Assembly (NCBI GenBank): GCA_036435485.1
Contig: CM071595.1
Coordinates: 4,154,001-4,218,000 of the forward strand
Direction of reading: 5' to 3'
Length of the DNA stretch: 64,000 nt
Source: Saposhnikovia divaricata
Lineage: Eukaryota > Streptophyta > Magnoliopsida > Apiales > Apiaceae
This document shows positions 1-15,100 of this stretch, piece after piece; positions within the stretch are counted from its first letter, which is position 1; each line of letters starts with the position of its first letter. Below the pieces are notes generated by a model that had not been told where the DNA came from, made no database searches, and saw only the letters and a program-made list of their open reading frames with translations. The position numbers and the translations under genes were made by a program.

Positions 1-1516
1 TGGACATTTTTACATATTTTGTTCCTACGGGTTATTGGGATTAAACAAAATTTATTTGACGCGTTTCAGACCTGAATCGGAGCTGTTATAATCGAAACTC
101 GGTTTTTGGATAATCCTCAAAGGGCCTAGTACATGGGATATTGTTAAAAATTGAGTCGGACCATTTTGTGGATATTTTTACATATTTTGTTCCAATGGGT
201 TATTGGAATTCAACGAAATTTTATTTGACGCTGTTCGGACCGGAATCGGAGCTGATATGATCGAAACTCGGTTTTCGGAAAATTCTCAAAGGGGTTAGTA
301 CACGGGATATTGTTAAAAATCAAGTCGGACCATTTTGTGGATATTTTTACATATTTTGTTCCTATGGGTTATTGGAATTCAACGAAATTTTATTTGACGC
401 TGTTCGGACCGGAATCGGAGCTGATATGATCGAAACTCGGTTTTCGGAAAATTCTCAAAGGGGTTAGTACACCGGATATTGTTAAAAATCAAGTCGGACC
501 ATTTTGTGGATATTTTTACATATTTTGTTCCTATGGGTTATTGGAATTCAAAGAAATTTATTTGACGCAATTCGGACCTGAATCGGAGCTGATATAATCG
601 AAACTCGATTTTTGGATAATCCTCAAAGGGGCTAGTACAAGGGATATTGTTAAACATCGAGTCGGACCATTTTGTGGATATTTTTATATATTTTGTTCCT
701 ATGGGTTATTGGAATTCAACGAAATTTTATTTGAAGCAGTTCGGACCGGAATCGGAGCTGATATGATCAAAACTCGGTTTTCGGAAAATTCTCAAAGGGG
801 TTAGTACACGGGATATTGTTAAAAATCAAATCGGACCATTTTGTGGATATTTTTATATATTTTGTTCCTATGGGTTATTAAAATTCAACAAAATTTTATT
901 TGACGTAGTTCGAACCTGAATCGGACCTTATATGATTGAAAATCGGTTTTCGGATAATCCTCAAAGGGGTTAGTACACAAAATATTGATAAAAATCGGGT
1001 CGGACCATTTCATGGACATTTTTACATATTTTGTTCCTACGGCTTATTGGGATTAACAAAATTTTATTTGACGCGTTTCGGACCTGAATCGGAGCTGATA
1101 TAATCGAAACTCGATTTTTGGATAATCCTCAAAGGGGCTAGTACATGGGATATTGTTAAAAATTGAGTCGGACCATTTTGTGGATATTTTTACATATTTT
1201 GTTCCTATGGGTTATTGGAATTCAACGAAATTTTATTTGAAGCAGTTCGGACCGGAATCGGAGTTGATATGATCAAAACTCGGTTTTCGGAAAATTCTCA
1301 AAGGGGTTAGTACACGGGATATTGTTAAAAATCAAATCGGACCATTTTGTGGATATTTTTATATATTTTGTTCCTATGGGCTATTAAAATTCAACAAAAT
1401 TTTATTTGACGTAGTTCGAACTTGAATCGAACCTGATATGATTGAAAATCGGTTTTCGGATAATTCTCAAAGGGGTTAGTACACAAAATATTGTTAAAAA
1501 TTGGGTCGGACCATTT
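1..1516 (+). repeat. HOR pair ABBCDE + ADE (9 monomers), left-truncated by the window
   Basis: The window opens two bases into an A monomer. A-B-B-C-D-E runs to 1010, then A-D-E (506 bp) to 1516. The same pair in the same order follows at 1517-3036, so these are tandem copies of a nine-monomer block of about 1.52 kb. The A at 1011 is patched: its middle reads 'gctgatataatcg' and 'actcgatttttgg' like C, but its right end is A-type ('aaaaattgag'), as expected from a short conversion tract. Confidence 0.9.
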
Positions 1517-4500
1517 CATGGACATTTTTACATATTTTGTTCCTACGGGTTATTGGGATTAAACAAAATTTATTTGACGCGTTTCGGACCTGAATCGGAG
1601 CTGTTATAATCGAAACTCGGTTTTTGGATAATCCTCAAAGGGCCTAGTACATGGGATATTGTTAAAAATTGAGTCGGACCATTTTGTGGATATTTTTACA
1701 TATTTTGTTCCTATGGGTTATTGGAATTCAACGAAATTTTATTTGACGCTGTTCGGACCGGAATTGGAGCTGATATGATCGAAACTCGGTTTTCGGAAAA
1801 TTCTCAAAGGGGTTAGTACACGGGATATTGTTAAAAATCAAGTCGGACCATTTTGTGGATATTTTTACATATTTTGTTCCTATGGGTTATTGGAATTCAA
1901 CGAAATTTTATTTGACGCTGTTCGGACCGGAATCGGAGCTGATATGATCGAAACTCGGTTTTCGGAAAATTCTCAAAGGGGTTAGTACACAGGATATTGT
2001 TAAAAATCAAGTTGGACCATTTTGTGGATATTTTTACATATTTTGTTCCTATGGGTTATTGGAATTCAAAGAAATTTATTTGACGCAATTCGGACCTGAA
2101 TCCGAGCTGATATAATCGAAACTCGATTTTTGGATAATCCTCAAAGGGGCTAGTACAAGGGATATTGTTAAACATCGAGTCAGACCATTTTGTGGATATT
2201 TTTATATATTTTGTTCCTATGGGTTATTGGAATTCAACGAAATTTTATTTGAAGCAGTTCGGACCGGAATAGGAGCTGATATGATCAAAACTCGGTTTTC
2301 GGAAAATTCTCAAAGGGGTTAGTACACGGGATATTGTTAAAAATCAAATCGGACCATTTTGTGGATATTTTTATATATTTTGTTCCTATGGGTTATTAAA
2401 ATTCAACAAAATTTTATTTGACGTAGTTCGAACCTGAATCGGACCTTATATGATTGAAAATCGGTTTTCGGATAATCCTCAAAGGGGTTAGTACACAAAA
2501 TATTGATAAAAATCGGGTCGGACCATTTCATGGACATTTTTACATATTTTGTTCCTACGGCTTATTGGGATTAAACAAAAATTTTATTTGACGCGTTTCG
2601 GACCTGAATCGGAGCTGTTATAATCGAAACTCGGTTTTTGGATAATCCTCAAAGGGGCTAGTACATGGGATATTGTTAAAAATTGAGTCGGACCATTTTG
2701 TGGATATTTTTACATATTTTGTTCCTATGGGTTATTGGAATTCAACGAAATTTTATTTGAAGCAGTTCGGACCGGAATCGGAGTTGATATGATCAAAACT
2801 CGGTTTTCGGAAAATTCTCAAAGGGGTTAGCACACGGGATATTGTTAAAAATCAAATCGGACCATTTTGTCGATATTTTTATATATTCTGTTCCTATGGG
2901 CTATTAAAATTCAACTAAATTTTATTTGACGTAGTTCGAACTTGAATCGAACCTGATATGATTGAAAATCGGTTTTCGGATAATTCTCAAAGGGGTTAGT
3001 ACACAAAATATTGTTAAAAATTGGGTCGGACCATTTCATGGACATTTTTACATATTTTGTTCCTACGGGTTATTGGGATTAAACAAAATTTATTTGACGC
3101 GTTTCGGACCTGAATCGGAGCTGTTATAATCGAAACTCGGTTTTTGGATAATCCTCAAAGGGCCTAGTACATGGGATATTGTTAAAAATTGAGTCAGACC
3201 ATTTTGTGGATATTTTTACATATTTTGTTCCTATGGGTTATTGGAATTCAACGAAATTTTATTTGACGCTGTTCGGACCGGAATCGGAGCTGATATGATC
3301 GAAACTCGGTTTTCGGAAAATTCTCAAAGGGGTTAGTACACGGGATATTGTTAAAAATCAAGTCGGACCATTTTGTGGATATTTTTACATATTTTGTTCC
3401 TATGGGTTATTGGAATTCAACGAAATTTTATTTGACGCTGTTCGGTCCGGAATCGGAGCTGATATGATCGAAACTCAGTTTTCGGAAAATTCTCAAAGGG
3501 GTTAGTACACCGGATATTGTTAAAAATCAAGTCGGACCATTTTGTGGATATTTTTACATATTTTGTTCCTATGGGTTATTGGAATTCAAAGAAATTTATT
3601 TGACGCAATTCGGACCTGAATCGGAGCTGATATAATCGAAACTCGATTTTTGGATAATCCTCAAAGGGGCTAGTACAAGGGATATTGTTAAACATCGAGT
3701 CGGACCATTTTGTGGATATTTTTATATATTTTGTTCCTATGGGTTATTGGAATTCAACGAAATTTTATTTGAAGCAGTTCGGACCGGAATCGGAGCTGAT
3801 ATGATCAAAACTCGGTTTTCGGAAAATTCTCAAAGGGGTTAGTACACGGGATATTGTTAAAAATCAAATCGGACCATTTTGTGGATATTTTTATATATTT
3901 TGTTCCTATGGGTTATTAAAATTCAACAAAATTTTATTTGACGTAGTTCGAACCTGAATCGGACCTTATATGATTGAAAATCGGTTTTCGGATAATCCTC
4001 AAAGGGGTTAGTACACAAAATATTGTTAAAAATTGGGTCGGACCATTTCATGGACATTTTTACATATTTTGTTCCTACGGGATATTGGGATTAAACAAAA
4101 TTTTATTTGACACGTTTCGGACCTGAATCGGAGCTGTTATAATCGAAACTCGGTTTTTGGATAATCCTCAAAGGGGCTAGTACATGGGATATTGTTAAAA
4201 ATCGAGTCGGACCATTTTGTGGATATTTTTACTTATTTTGTTCCTATGGGTTATTGGAATTCAACGAAATTTTATTTGACGCTGTTCGGACCGGAATCGG
4301 AGCTGATATGATCGAAACTCAGTTTTCGGAAAATTCTCAAAGGGGTTAGTACACATGATATTGTCAAAAATCAAGTCGGACCATTTTGTGGATATTTTTA
4401 CCTATTTTGTTCCTATGGGTTATTGGAATTCAAAGAAATTTATTTGACGCAATTCGGACCTGAATCGGAGCTGATATAAGCGAAACTCGATTTTTGGATA

Positions 4501-4892
4501 ATCCTCAAAGGGGCTAGTACATGGGATATTGTTAAACATCGAGTCGGACCATTTTGTGGATATTTTTACATATTTTGTTCCTATGGGTTATTGGAATGCA
4601 ACGAAATTTTATTTGAAGCAGTTCGGACCGGAATCGGAGCTGATATGATCAAAACTCGGTTTTCGGAAAATTCTCAAAGGGGTTAGTACACGGGATATTG
4701 TTAAAAATCAAATCGGACCATTTTGGGGATATTTTTATATATTTTGTTCCTATGGGTTATTAAAATTCAACAAAATTTTATTTGACGTAGTTCGAACTTG
4801 AATCGGACCTGATATGATTGAAAATCGGTTTTCGGATAATCCTCAAAGGGGTTAGTACACAAAATATTGTTAAAAATTGGGTCGGACCATTT
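1517..4892 (+). repeat. Third-order unit, copy 1 (3376 bp, 20 monomers)
   Basis: Order: ABBCDE (1517-2528), ADE (2529-3036), ABBCDE (3037-4048), ABCDE (4049-4892). Private variants of this unit, such as 'ttttggggatattt' at 4721 and 'ttttttcatattctg' near 4901, recur exactly 3376 bp downstream (8097 and about 8277). The ADE element here has one extra A ('caaaaatttt', near 2577), which explains its 508 bp length. Confidence 0.92.
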
Positions 4893-7800
4893 CATGGACA
4901 TTTTTTCATATTCTGTTCCTACGGGTTATTGGGATTAAACAAAATTTTATTTGACGCGTTTCGGACCTGAATCGGAGCTGTTATAATCGAAACTCGGTTT
5001 TTGGATAATCCTCAAAGGGGCTAGTACATGGGATATTGTTAAAAATCGAGTCGGACCATTTTGTGGATATTTTTACATATTTTGTTCCTATGGGTTATTG
5101 AAATTCAACGAAATTTTATTTGATGCTGTTCGGACCGGAATCGGAGCTGATATGATCGAAACTCGGTTTTCGGAAAATTCTCAAAGGGGTTAGTACACGG
5201 GATATTGTTAAAAATCAAGTCAGACCATTTTGTGGATATTTTTACATATTTTGTTCCTATGGGTTATTGGAATTCAACGAAATTTTATTTGACGCTGTTC
5301 GGACCGGAATCGGAGCTGATATGATCGAAACTCGGTTTTCGGAAAATTCTCAAAGGGGTTAGTACACGGGATATTGTTAAAAATCAAGTCGGACCATTTT
5401 GTGGATATTTTTACATATTTTGTTCCTATGGGTTATTGGAATTCAAAGAAATTTATTTGACGCAATTCGGACCTGAATCGGAGCTGATATAATCGAAACT
5501 CGATTTTTGGATAATCCTCAAAGGGGCTAGTACATGGGATATTGTTAAACATCGAGTTGGACCATTTTGTGGATATTTTTACATATTTTGTTCCTATGGG
5601 TTATTGGAATTCAACGAAATTTTATTTGAAGCAGTTCGGACCGGAATCGGAGCTGATATGATCAAAACTCGGTTTTCGGAAAATTCTCAAAGGGGTTAGT
5701 ACACGGGATATTGTTAAAAATCAAATCGGACCATTTTGTGGATATTTTTATATATTTTGTTCCTATGGGTTATTAAAATTCAACAAAATTTTATTTGACG
5801 TAGTTCAAACCTGAATCGGACCTTATATGATTGAAAATCGGTTTTCGGATAATCCTCAAAGGGGTTAGTACACAAAATATTGTTAAAAATCGGGTCGGAC
5901 CATTTCATGGACATTTTTACATATTTTGTTCCTACGGGTTATTGGGATTAAACAAAATTTTATTTGACGCGTTTCGGACCTGAATCGGAGCTGTTATAAT
6001 CGAAACTCGGTTTTTGGATAATCCTCAAAGGGGCTAGTACATGGGATATTGTTAAAAATTGAGTCGGACCATTTTGTGGATATTTTTACATATTTTGTTC
6101 CTATGGGTTATTGGAATTCAACGAAATTTTATTTGAAGCAGTTCGGACCGGAATCGGAGTTGATATGATCAAAACTCGGTTTTCGGAAAATTCTCAAAGG
6201 GGTTAGTACACGGGATATTGTTAAAAATCAAATCGGACCATTTTGTGGATATTTTTATATATTTTGTTCCTATGGGCTATTAAAATTCAACAAAATTTTA
6301 TTTGACGTAGTTCGAACTTGAATCGAACCTGATATGATTGAAAATCGGTTTTCGGATAATTCTCAAAGGGGTTAGTACACAAAATATTGTTAAAAATTGG
6401 GTCGGACCATTTCATGGACATTTTTACATATTTTGTTCCTACGGGTTATTGGGATTAAACAAAATTTATTTGACGCGTTTCGGACCTGAATCGGAGCTGT
6501 TATAATCGAAACTCGGTTTTTGGATAATCCTCAAAGGGCCTAGTACATGGGATATTGTTAAAAATTGAGTCGGACCATTTTGTGGATATTTTTACATATT
6601 TTGTTCCTATGGGTTATTGGAATTCAACGAACTTTTATTTGACGCTGTTCGGACCGGAATCGGAGCTGATATGATCGAAACTCGGTTTTCAGAAAATTCT
6701 CAAAGGGGTTAGTACACGGGATATTGTTAAAAATCAAGTCGGACCATTTTGTGGATATTTTTACATATTTTGTTCCTATGGGTTATTGGAATTCAACGAA
6801 ATTTTATTTGACGCTGTTCGGTCCGGAATCGGAGCTGATATGATCGAAACTCAGTTTTCGGAAAATTCTCAAAGGGGTTAGTACACCGGATATTGTTAAA
6901 AATCAAGTCGGACCATTTTGTGGATATTTTTACATATTTTGTTCCTATGGGTTATTGGAATTCAAAGAAATTTATTTGACGCAATTCGGACCTGAATCGG
7001 AGCTGATATAATCGAAACTCGATTTTTGGATAATCCTCAAAGGGGCTAGTACAATGGATATTGTTAAACATCGAGTCGGACCATTTTGTGGATATTTTTA
7101 TATATTTTGTTCCTATGGGTTATTGGAATTCAACGAAATTTTATTTGAAGCAGTTCGGACCGGAATCGGAGCTGATATGATCAAAACTCGGTTTTCGGAA
7201 AATTCTCAAAGGGGTTAGTACACGGGATATTGTTAAAAATCAAATCGGACCATTTTGTGGATATTTTTATATATTTTGTTTCTATGTGTTATTAAAATTC
7301 AACAAAATTTTATTTGACGTAGTTCGAACCTGAATCGGACCTTATATGATTGAAAATCGGTTTTCGGATAATCCTCAAAGGGGTTAGTACACAAAATATT
7401 GTTAAAAATTGGGTCGGACCATTTCATGGACATTTTTACATATTTTGTTCCTACGGGATATTGGGATTAAACAAAATTTTATTTGACACGTTTCGGACCT
7501 GAATCGGAGCTGTTATAATCGAAACTCGGTTTTTGGATAATCCTCAAAGGGGCTAGTACATGGGATATTGTTAAAAATCGAGTCGGACCATTTTGTGGAT
7601 ATTTTTACTTATTTTGTTCCTATGGGTTATTGGAATTCAACGAAATTTTATTTGACGCTGTTCGGACCGGAATCGGAGCTGATATGATCGAAACTCAGTT
7701 TTCGGAAAATTCTCAAAGGGGTTAGTACACATGATATTGTCAAAAATCAAGTCGGACCATTTTGTGGATATTTTTACCTATTTTGTTCCTATGGGTTATT

Positions 7801-8268
7801 GGAATTCAAAGAAATTTATTTGACGCAATTCGGACCTGAATCGGAGCTGATATAAGCGAAACTCGATTTTTGGATAATCCTCAAAGGGGCTAGTACATGG
7901 GATATTGTTAAACATCGAGTCGGACCATTTTGTGGATATTTTTACATATTTTGTTCCTATGGGTTATTGGAATGCAACGAAATTTTATTTGAAGCAGTTC
8001 GGACCGGAATCGGAGCTGATATGATCAAAACTCGGTTTTCGGAAAATTCTCAAAGGGGTTAGTACACGGGATATTGTTAAAAATCAAATCGGACCATTTT
8101 GGGGATATTTTTATATATTTTGTTCCTATGGGTTATTAAAATTCAACAAAATTTTATTTGACGTAGTTCGAACTTGAATCGGACCTGATATGATTGAAAA
8201 TCGGTTTTCGGATAATCCTCAAAGGGGTTAGTACACAAAATATTGTTAAAAATTGGGTCGGACCATTT
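4893..8268 (+). repeat. Third-order unit, copy 2 (3376 bp, 20 monomers)
   Basis: Order: ABBCDE (4893-5905), ADE (5906-6412), ABBCDE (6413-7424), ABCDE (7425-8268). Same length and order as the preceding unit. It differs at scattered bases, for example 'gaacttttattt' at 6629 and 'tcagaaaattc' at about 6689. Those two variants reappear in the next unit (10511 and about 10571), so this copy is closer to its right-hand neighbour than to its left. Confidence 0.92.
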
Positions 8269-11200
8269 CATGGACATTTTTTCATATTCTGTTCCTACGG
8301 GTTATTGGGATTAAACAAAATTTTATTTGACGCGTTTCGGACCTGAATCGGAGCTGTTATAATCGAAACTCGGTTTTTGGATAATCCTCAAAGGGGCTAG
8401 TACATGGGATATTGTTAAAAATCGAGTCGGACCATTTTGTGGATATTTTTACATATTTTGTTCCTATGGGTTATTGAAATTCAACGAAATTTTATTTGAT
8501 GCTGTTCGGACCGGAATCGGAGCTGATATGATCGAAACTCGGTTTTCGGAAAATTCTCAAAGGGGTTAGTACACGGGATATTGTTAAAAATCAAGTCAGA
8601 CCATTTTGTGGATATTTTTACATATTTTGTTCCTATGGGTTATTGGAATTCAACGAAATTTTATTTGACGCTGTTCGGACCGGAATCGGAGCTGATATGA
8701 TCGAAACTCGGTTTTCGGAAAATTCTCAAAAGGGTTAGTACACGGGATATTGTTAAAAATCAAGTCGGACCATTTTGTGGATATTTTTACATATTTAGTT
8801 CCTATGGGTTATTGGAATTCAAAGAAATTTATTTGACGCAATTCGGACCTGAATCGGAGCTGATATAATCGAAACTCGATTTTTGGATAATCCTCAAAGG
8901 GGCTAGTACATGGGATATAGTTAAACATCGAGTTGGACCATTTTGTGGATATTTTTACATATTTTGTTCCTATGGGTTATTGGAATTCAACGAAATTTTA
9001 TTTGAAGCAGTTCGGACCGGAATCGGAGCTGATATGATCAAAACTCGATTTTCGGAAAATTCTCAAAGGGGTTAGTACACGGGATATTGTTAAAAATCAA
9101 GTTGGACCATTTTGTGAATATTTTTACATATTTTGTTCCTATGGGTTATTGGAATTCAACGAAATTTTATTTGACGCTGTTCGGACCGGAATCGGAGCTG
9201 ATATGATCGAAACTCGGTTTTCGGAAAATTCTCAAAGGGGTTAGTACACGGGATATTGTTAAAAATCAAGTCGGACCATTTTGTGGATATTTTTACATAT
9301 TTTGTTCCTATGGGTTATTGGAATTCAAAGAAATTTATTTGACGCAATTCGGACCTGAATCGGAGCTGATATAATCGAAACTCGATTTTTGGATAATCCT
9401 CAAAGGGGCTAGTACATGGGATATTGTTAAACATCGAGTTGGACCATTTTGTGGATATTTTTACATATTTTGTTCCTATGGGTTATTGGAATTCAACGAA
9501 ATTTTATTTGAAGCAGTTCGGACCGGAATCGGAGCTGATATGATCAAAACTCGGTTTTCGGAAAATTCTCAAAGGGGTTAGTACACGGGATATTGTTAAA
9601 AATCAAATCGGACCATTTTGTGGATATTTTTATATATTTTGTTCCTATGGGTTATTAAAATTCAACAAAATTTTATTTGACGTAGTTCAAACCTGAATCG
9701 GACCTTATATGATTGAAAATCGGTTTTCGGATAATCCTCAAAGGGGTTAGTACACAAAATATTGTTAAAAATCGGGTCGGACCATTTCATGGACATTTTT
9801 ACATATTTTGTTCCTACGGGTTATTGGGATTAAACAAAATTTTATTTGACGCGTTTCGGACCTGAATCGGAGCTGTTATAATCGAAACTCGGTTTTTGGA
9901 TAATCCTCAAAGGGGCTAGTACATGGGATATTGTTAAAAATTGAGTCGGACCATTTTGTGGATATTTTTACATATTTTGTTCCTATGGGTTATTGGAATT
10001 CAACGAAATTTTATTTGAAGCAGTTCGGACCGGAATCGGAGTTGATATGATCAAAACTCGGTTTTCGGAAAATTCTCAAAGGGGTTAGTACACGGGATAT
10101 TGTTAAAAATCAAATCGGACCATTTTGTGGATATTTTTATATATTTTGTTCCTATGGGCTATTAAAATTCAACAAAATTTTATTTGACGTAGTTCGAACT
10201 TGAATCGAACCTGATATGATTGAAAATCGGTTTTCGGATAATTCTCAAAGGGGTTAGTACACAAAATATTGTTAAAAATTGGGTCGGACCATTTCATGGA
10301 CATTTTTACATATTTTGTTCCTACGGGTTATTGGGATTAAACAAAATTTATTTGACGCGTTTCGGACCTGAATCGGAGCTGTTATAATCGAAACTCGGTT
10401 TTTGGATAATCCTCAAAGGGCCTAATACATGGGATATTGTTAAAAATTGAGTCGGACGATTTTGTGGATATTTTTACATATTTTGTTCCTATGGGTTATT
10501 GGAATTCAACGAACTTTTATTTGATGCTGTTCGGACCGGAATCGGAGCTGATATGATCGAAACTCGGTTTTCAGAAAATTCTCAAAGGGGTTAGTACACG
10601 GGATATTGTTAAAAATCAAGTCGGACCATTTTGTGGATATTTTTACATATTTTGTTCCTATGGGTTATTGGAATTCAACGAAATTTTATTTGACGCTGTT
10701 CGGTCCGGAATCGGAGCTGATATGATCGAAACTCAGTTTTCGGAAAATTCTCAAAGGGGTTAGTACACCGGATATTGTTAAAAATCAAGTCGGACCATTT
10801 TGTGGATATTTTTACATATTTTGTTCCTATGGGTTATTGGAATTCAAAGAAATTTATTTGACGCAATTCGGACCTGAATCGGAGCTGATATAATCGAAAC
10901 TCGATTTTTGGATAATCCTCAAAGGGGCTAGTACAAGGGATATTGTTAAACATCGAGTCGGACCATTTTGTGGATATTTTTATATATTTTGTTCCTATGG
11001 GTTATTGGAATTCAACGAAATTTTATTTGAAGCAGTTCGGACCGGAATCGGAGCTGATATGATCAAAACTCGGTTTTCGGAAAATTCTCAAAGGGGTTAG
11101 TACACGGGATATTGTTAAAAATCAAATCGGACCATTTTGTGGATATTTTTATATATTTTGTTCCTATGGGTTATTAAAATTCAACAAAATTTTATTTGAC

Positions 11201-12150
11201 GTAGTTCGAACCTGAATCGGACCTTATATGATTGAAAATCGGTTTTCGGATAATCCTCAAAGGGGTTAGTACACAAAATATTGTTAAAAATTGGGTCGGA
11301 CCATTTCATGGACATTTTTACATATTTTGTTCCTACGGGATATTGGGATTAAACAAAATTTTATTTGACACGTTTCGGACCTGAATCGGAGCTGTTATAA
11401 TCGAAACTCGGTTTTTGGATAATCCTCAAAGGGGCTAGTACATGGGATATTGTTAAAATTCGAGTCGGACCATTTTGTGGATATTTTTACTTATTTTGTT
11501 CCTATGGGTTATTTGAATTCAACGAAATTTTATTTGACGCTGTTCGGACCGGAATCGGAGCTGATATGATCGAAACTCGGTTTTCGGAAAATTCTCAAAG
11601 GGGTTAGTACACGGGATATTGTCAAAAATCAAGTCGGACCATTTTGTGGATATTTTTAACTATTTTGTTCCTATGGGTTATTGGAATTCAAAGAAATTTA
11701 TTTGACGCAATTCGGACCTGAATCGGAGCCGATATAAGCGAAACTCGATTTTTGGATAATTCTCAAAGGGGCTAGTACATGGGATATTGTTAAACATCGA
11801 GTCGGACCATTTTGTGGATATTTTTACATATTTTGTTCCTATGGGTTATTGGAATGCAACGAAATTTTATTTGAAGCAGTTCGGACCGGAATCGGAGCTG
11901 ATATGATCAAAACTCGGTTTTCGGAAAATTCTCAAAGGGGTTAGTACACGGGATATTGTTAAAAATCAAATCGGACCATTTTGTGGATATTTTTATATAT
12001 TTTGTTCCTATGGGTTATTAAAATTCAACAAAATTTTATTTGACGTAGTTCGAACTTGAATCGGACCTGATATGATTGAAAATCGGTTTTCGGATAATCC
12101 TCAAAGGGGTTAGTACACAAAATATTGTTAAAAATTGGGTCGGACCATTT
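8269..12150 (+). repeat. Third-order unit, copy 3, with one added BCD' trimer (3882 bp, 23 monomers)
   Basis: Order: ABBCD'-BCDE (8269-9787, nine monomers), ADE (9788-10294), ABBCDE (10295-11306), ABCDE (11307-12150). The length is 3376 + 506, the excess being exactly one B-C-D' trimer inside the first hexamer. The inserted B begins with 'gttggaccattttgtgaata' (about 9101-9120), the signature of the expanded trimer that follows downstream. This is the smallest expansion step seen. Confidence 0.92.
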
Positions 12151-15100
12151 CATGGACATTTTTTCATATTCTGTTCCTACGGGTTATTGGGATTAAACAA
12201 AATTTTATTTGACGCGTTTCGGACCTGAATCGGAGCTGTTATAATCGAAACTCGGTTTTTGGATAATCCTCAAAGGGGCTAGTACATGGGATATTGTTAA
12301 AAATCGAGTCGGACCATTTTGTGGATATTTTTACATATTTTGTTCCTATGGGTTATTGGAATTCAACGAAATTTTATTTGATGCTGTTCGGACCGGAATC
12401 GGAGCTGATATGATCGAAACTCGGTTTTCGGAAAATTCTCAAAGGGGTTAGGACACGGGATATTGTTAAAAATCAAGTCAGACCATTTTGTGGATATTTT
12501 TACATATTTTGTTCCTATGGGTTATTGGAATTCAACGAAATTTTGTTTGACGCTGTTCGGACCGGAATCGGAGCTGATATGATCGAAACTCGGTTTTCGG
12601 AAAATTCTCAAAGGGGTTAGTACACGGGATATTGTTAAAAATCAAGTCGGACCGTTTGTGGATATTTTTACATATTTAGTTCCTATGGGTTATTGGAATT
12701 CAAAGAAATTTATTTGACGCAATTCGGACCTGAATCGGAGCTGATATAATCGAAACTCGATTTTTGGATAATCCTCAAAGGGGCTAGTACATGGGATATA
12801 GTTAAACATCGAGTTGGACCATTTTGTGGATATTTTTACATATTTTGTTCCTATGGGTTTTTGGAATTCAACGAAATTTTATTTGAAGCAGTTCGGACCG
12901 GAATCGGAGCTGATATGATCAAAACTCGGTTTTCGGAAAATTCTCAAAGGGGTTAGTACACGGGATATTGTTAAAAATCAAGTTGGACCATTTTGTGAAT
13001 ATTTTTACATATTTTGTTCCTATGGGTTATTGGAATTCAACGAAATTTTATTTGACGCTGTTCGGACCGGAATCGGAGCTGATATGATCGAAACTCGGTT
13101 TTCGGAAAATTCTCAAAGGGGTTAGTACACGGGATATTGTTAAAAATCAAGTCGGACCATTTTGTGGATATTTTTACATATTTTGTTCCTATGGGTTATT
13201 GGAATTCAAAGAAATTTATTTGACGCAATTCGGACCTGAATCGGAGCTGATATAATCGAAACTCGATTTTTGGATAATCCTCAAAGGGGCTAGTACATGG
13301 GATATTGTTAAACATTGAGTTGGACCATTTTGTGGATATTTTTACATATTTTGTTCCTATGGGTTATTGGAATTCAACGAAATTTTATTTGAAGCAGTTC
13401 GGACCGGAATCGGAGCTGATATGATCAAAACTCGGTTTTCGGAAAATTCTCAAAGGGGTTAGTACACGGGATATTTTTAAAAATCAAGTTGGACCATTTT
13501 GTGAATATTTTTACATATTTTGTTCCTATGGGTTATTGGAATTCAACGAAATTTTATTTGACGCTGTTCGGACCGGAATCGGAGCTGATATGATCGAAAC
13601 TCGGTTTTCGGAAAATTCTCAAAGGGGTTAGTACACGGGATATTGTTAAAAATCAAGTCGGACCATTTTGTGGATATTTTTACATATTTTGTTCCTATGG
13701 GTTATTGGAATTCAAAGAAATTTATTTTACGAAATTCGGACCTGAATCGGAGTTGATATAATCGAAACTCGATTTTTGGATAATCCTCAAAGGGGCTAGT
13801 ACATGGGATATTGTTAAACATCGAGTTGGACCATTTTGTGGATATTTTTACATATTTTGTTCCTATGGGTTATTGGAATTCAACGAAATTTTATTTGAAG
13901 CAGTTCAGACCGGAATCGGAGCTGATATGATCAAAACTCGGTTTTCGGAAAATTCTCAAAGGGGTTAGTACACGGGATATTGTTAAAAATCAAGTTGGAC
14001 CATTTTGTGAATATTTTTACATATTTTATTCCTATGGGTTATTGGAATTCAAAGAAATTTTATTTGACGCTGTTCGGACCGGAATCGGAGCTGATATGAT
14101 CGAAACTCGGTTTTCGGAAAATTCTCAAAGGGGTTAGTACACGGGATATTGTTAAAAATCAAGTCGGACCATTTTGTGGATATTTTTACATATTTTGTTC
14201 CTATGGGTTATTGGAATTCAAAGAAATTTATTTGACGCAATTCGGACCTGAATCGGAGCTGATATAATCGAAACTCGATTTTTGGATAATCCTCAAAGGG
14301 GCTAGTACATGGGATATTGTTAAACATCGAGTTGGACCATTTTGTGGATATTTTTACATATTTTGTTCCTATGGGTTATTGGAATTCAACGAAATTTTAT
14401 TTGAAGCAGTTCGGACCGGAATCGGAGCTGATATGATCAAAACTCGGTTTTCGGAAAATTCTCAAAGGGGTTAGTACACGGGATATTGTTAAAAATCAAG
14501 TTGGACCATTTTGTGAATATTTTTACATATTTTGTTCATATGGGTTATTGGAATTAAACGAAATTTTATTTGACGCTGTTCGGACCGGAATCGGAGCTGA
14601 TATGATCGAAACTCGGTTTTCGGAAAATTTTCAAAGGGGTTAGTACACGGGATATTGTTAAAAATCAAGTCGGACCATTTTGTGGATATTTTTACATATT
14701 TTGTTCCTATGGGTTATTGGAATTCAAAGAAATTTATTTGACGCAATTCGGACCTGAATCGGAGCTGATATAATCGAAACTCGATTTTTGGATAATCCTC
14801 AAAGGGGCTAGTACATGGGATATTGTTAAACATCGAGTTGGACCATTTTGTGGATATTTTTACATATTTTGTTCCTATGGGTTATTGGAATTCAACGAAA
14901 TTTTATTTGAAGCAGTTCGGACCGGAATCGGAGCTGATATGATCAAAACTCGGTTTTCGGAAAATTCTCAAAGGGGTTAGTACACGGGATATTGTTAAAA
15001 ATCAAGTTGGACCATTTTGTGAATATTTTTACATATTTTGTTCCTATGGGTTATTGGAATTCAACGAAATTTTATTTGACGCTGTTCGGACCGGAATCGG

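Noticed and set aside
1517..8268. Assembly artefact duplicating a 3376 bp block
   Set aside because: The copies carry private single-base differences (for example 6629 'gaacttttattt' and 7053 'caatggatatt'), and the third copy differs by a clean 506 bp trimer. Read-depth evidence is not available here, so this is judged unlikely, not excluded.
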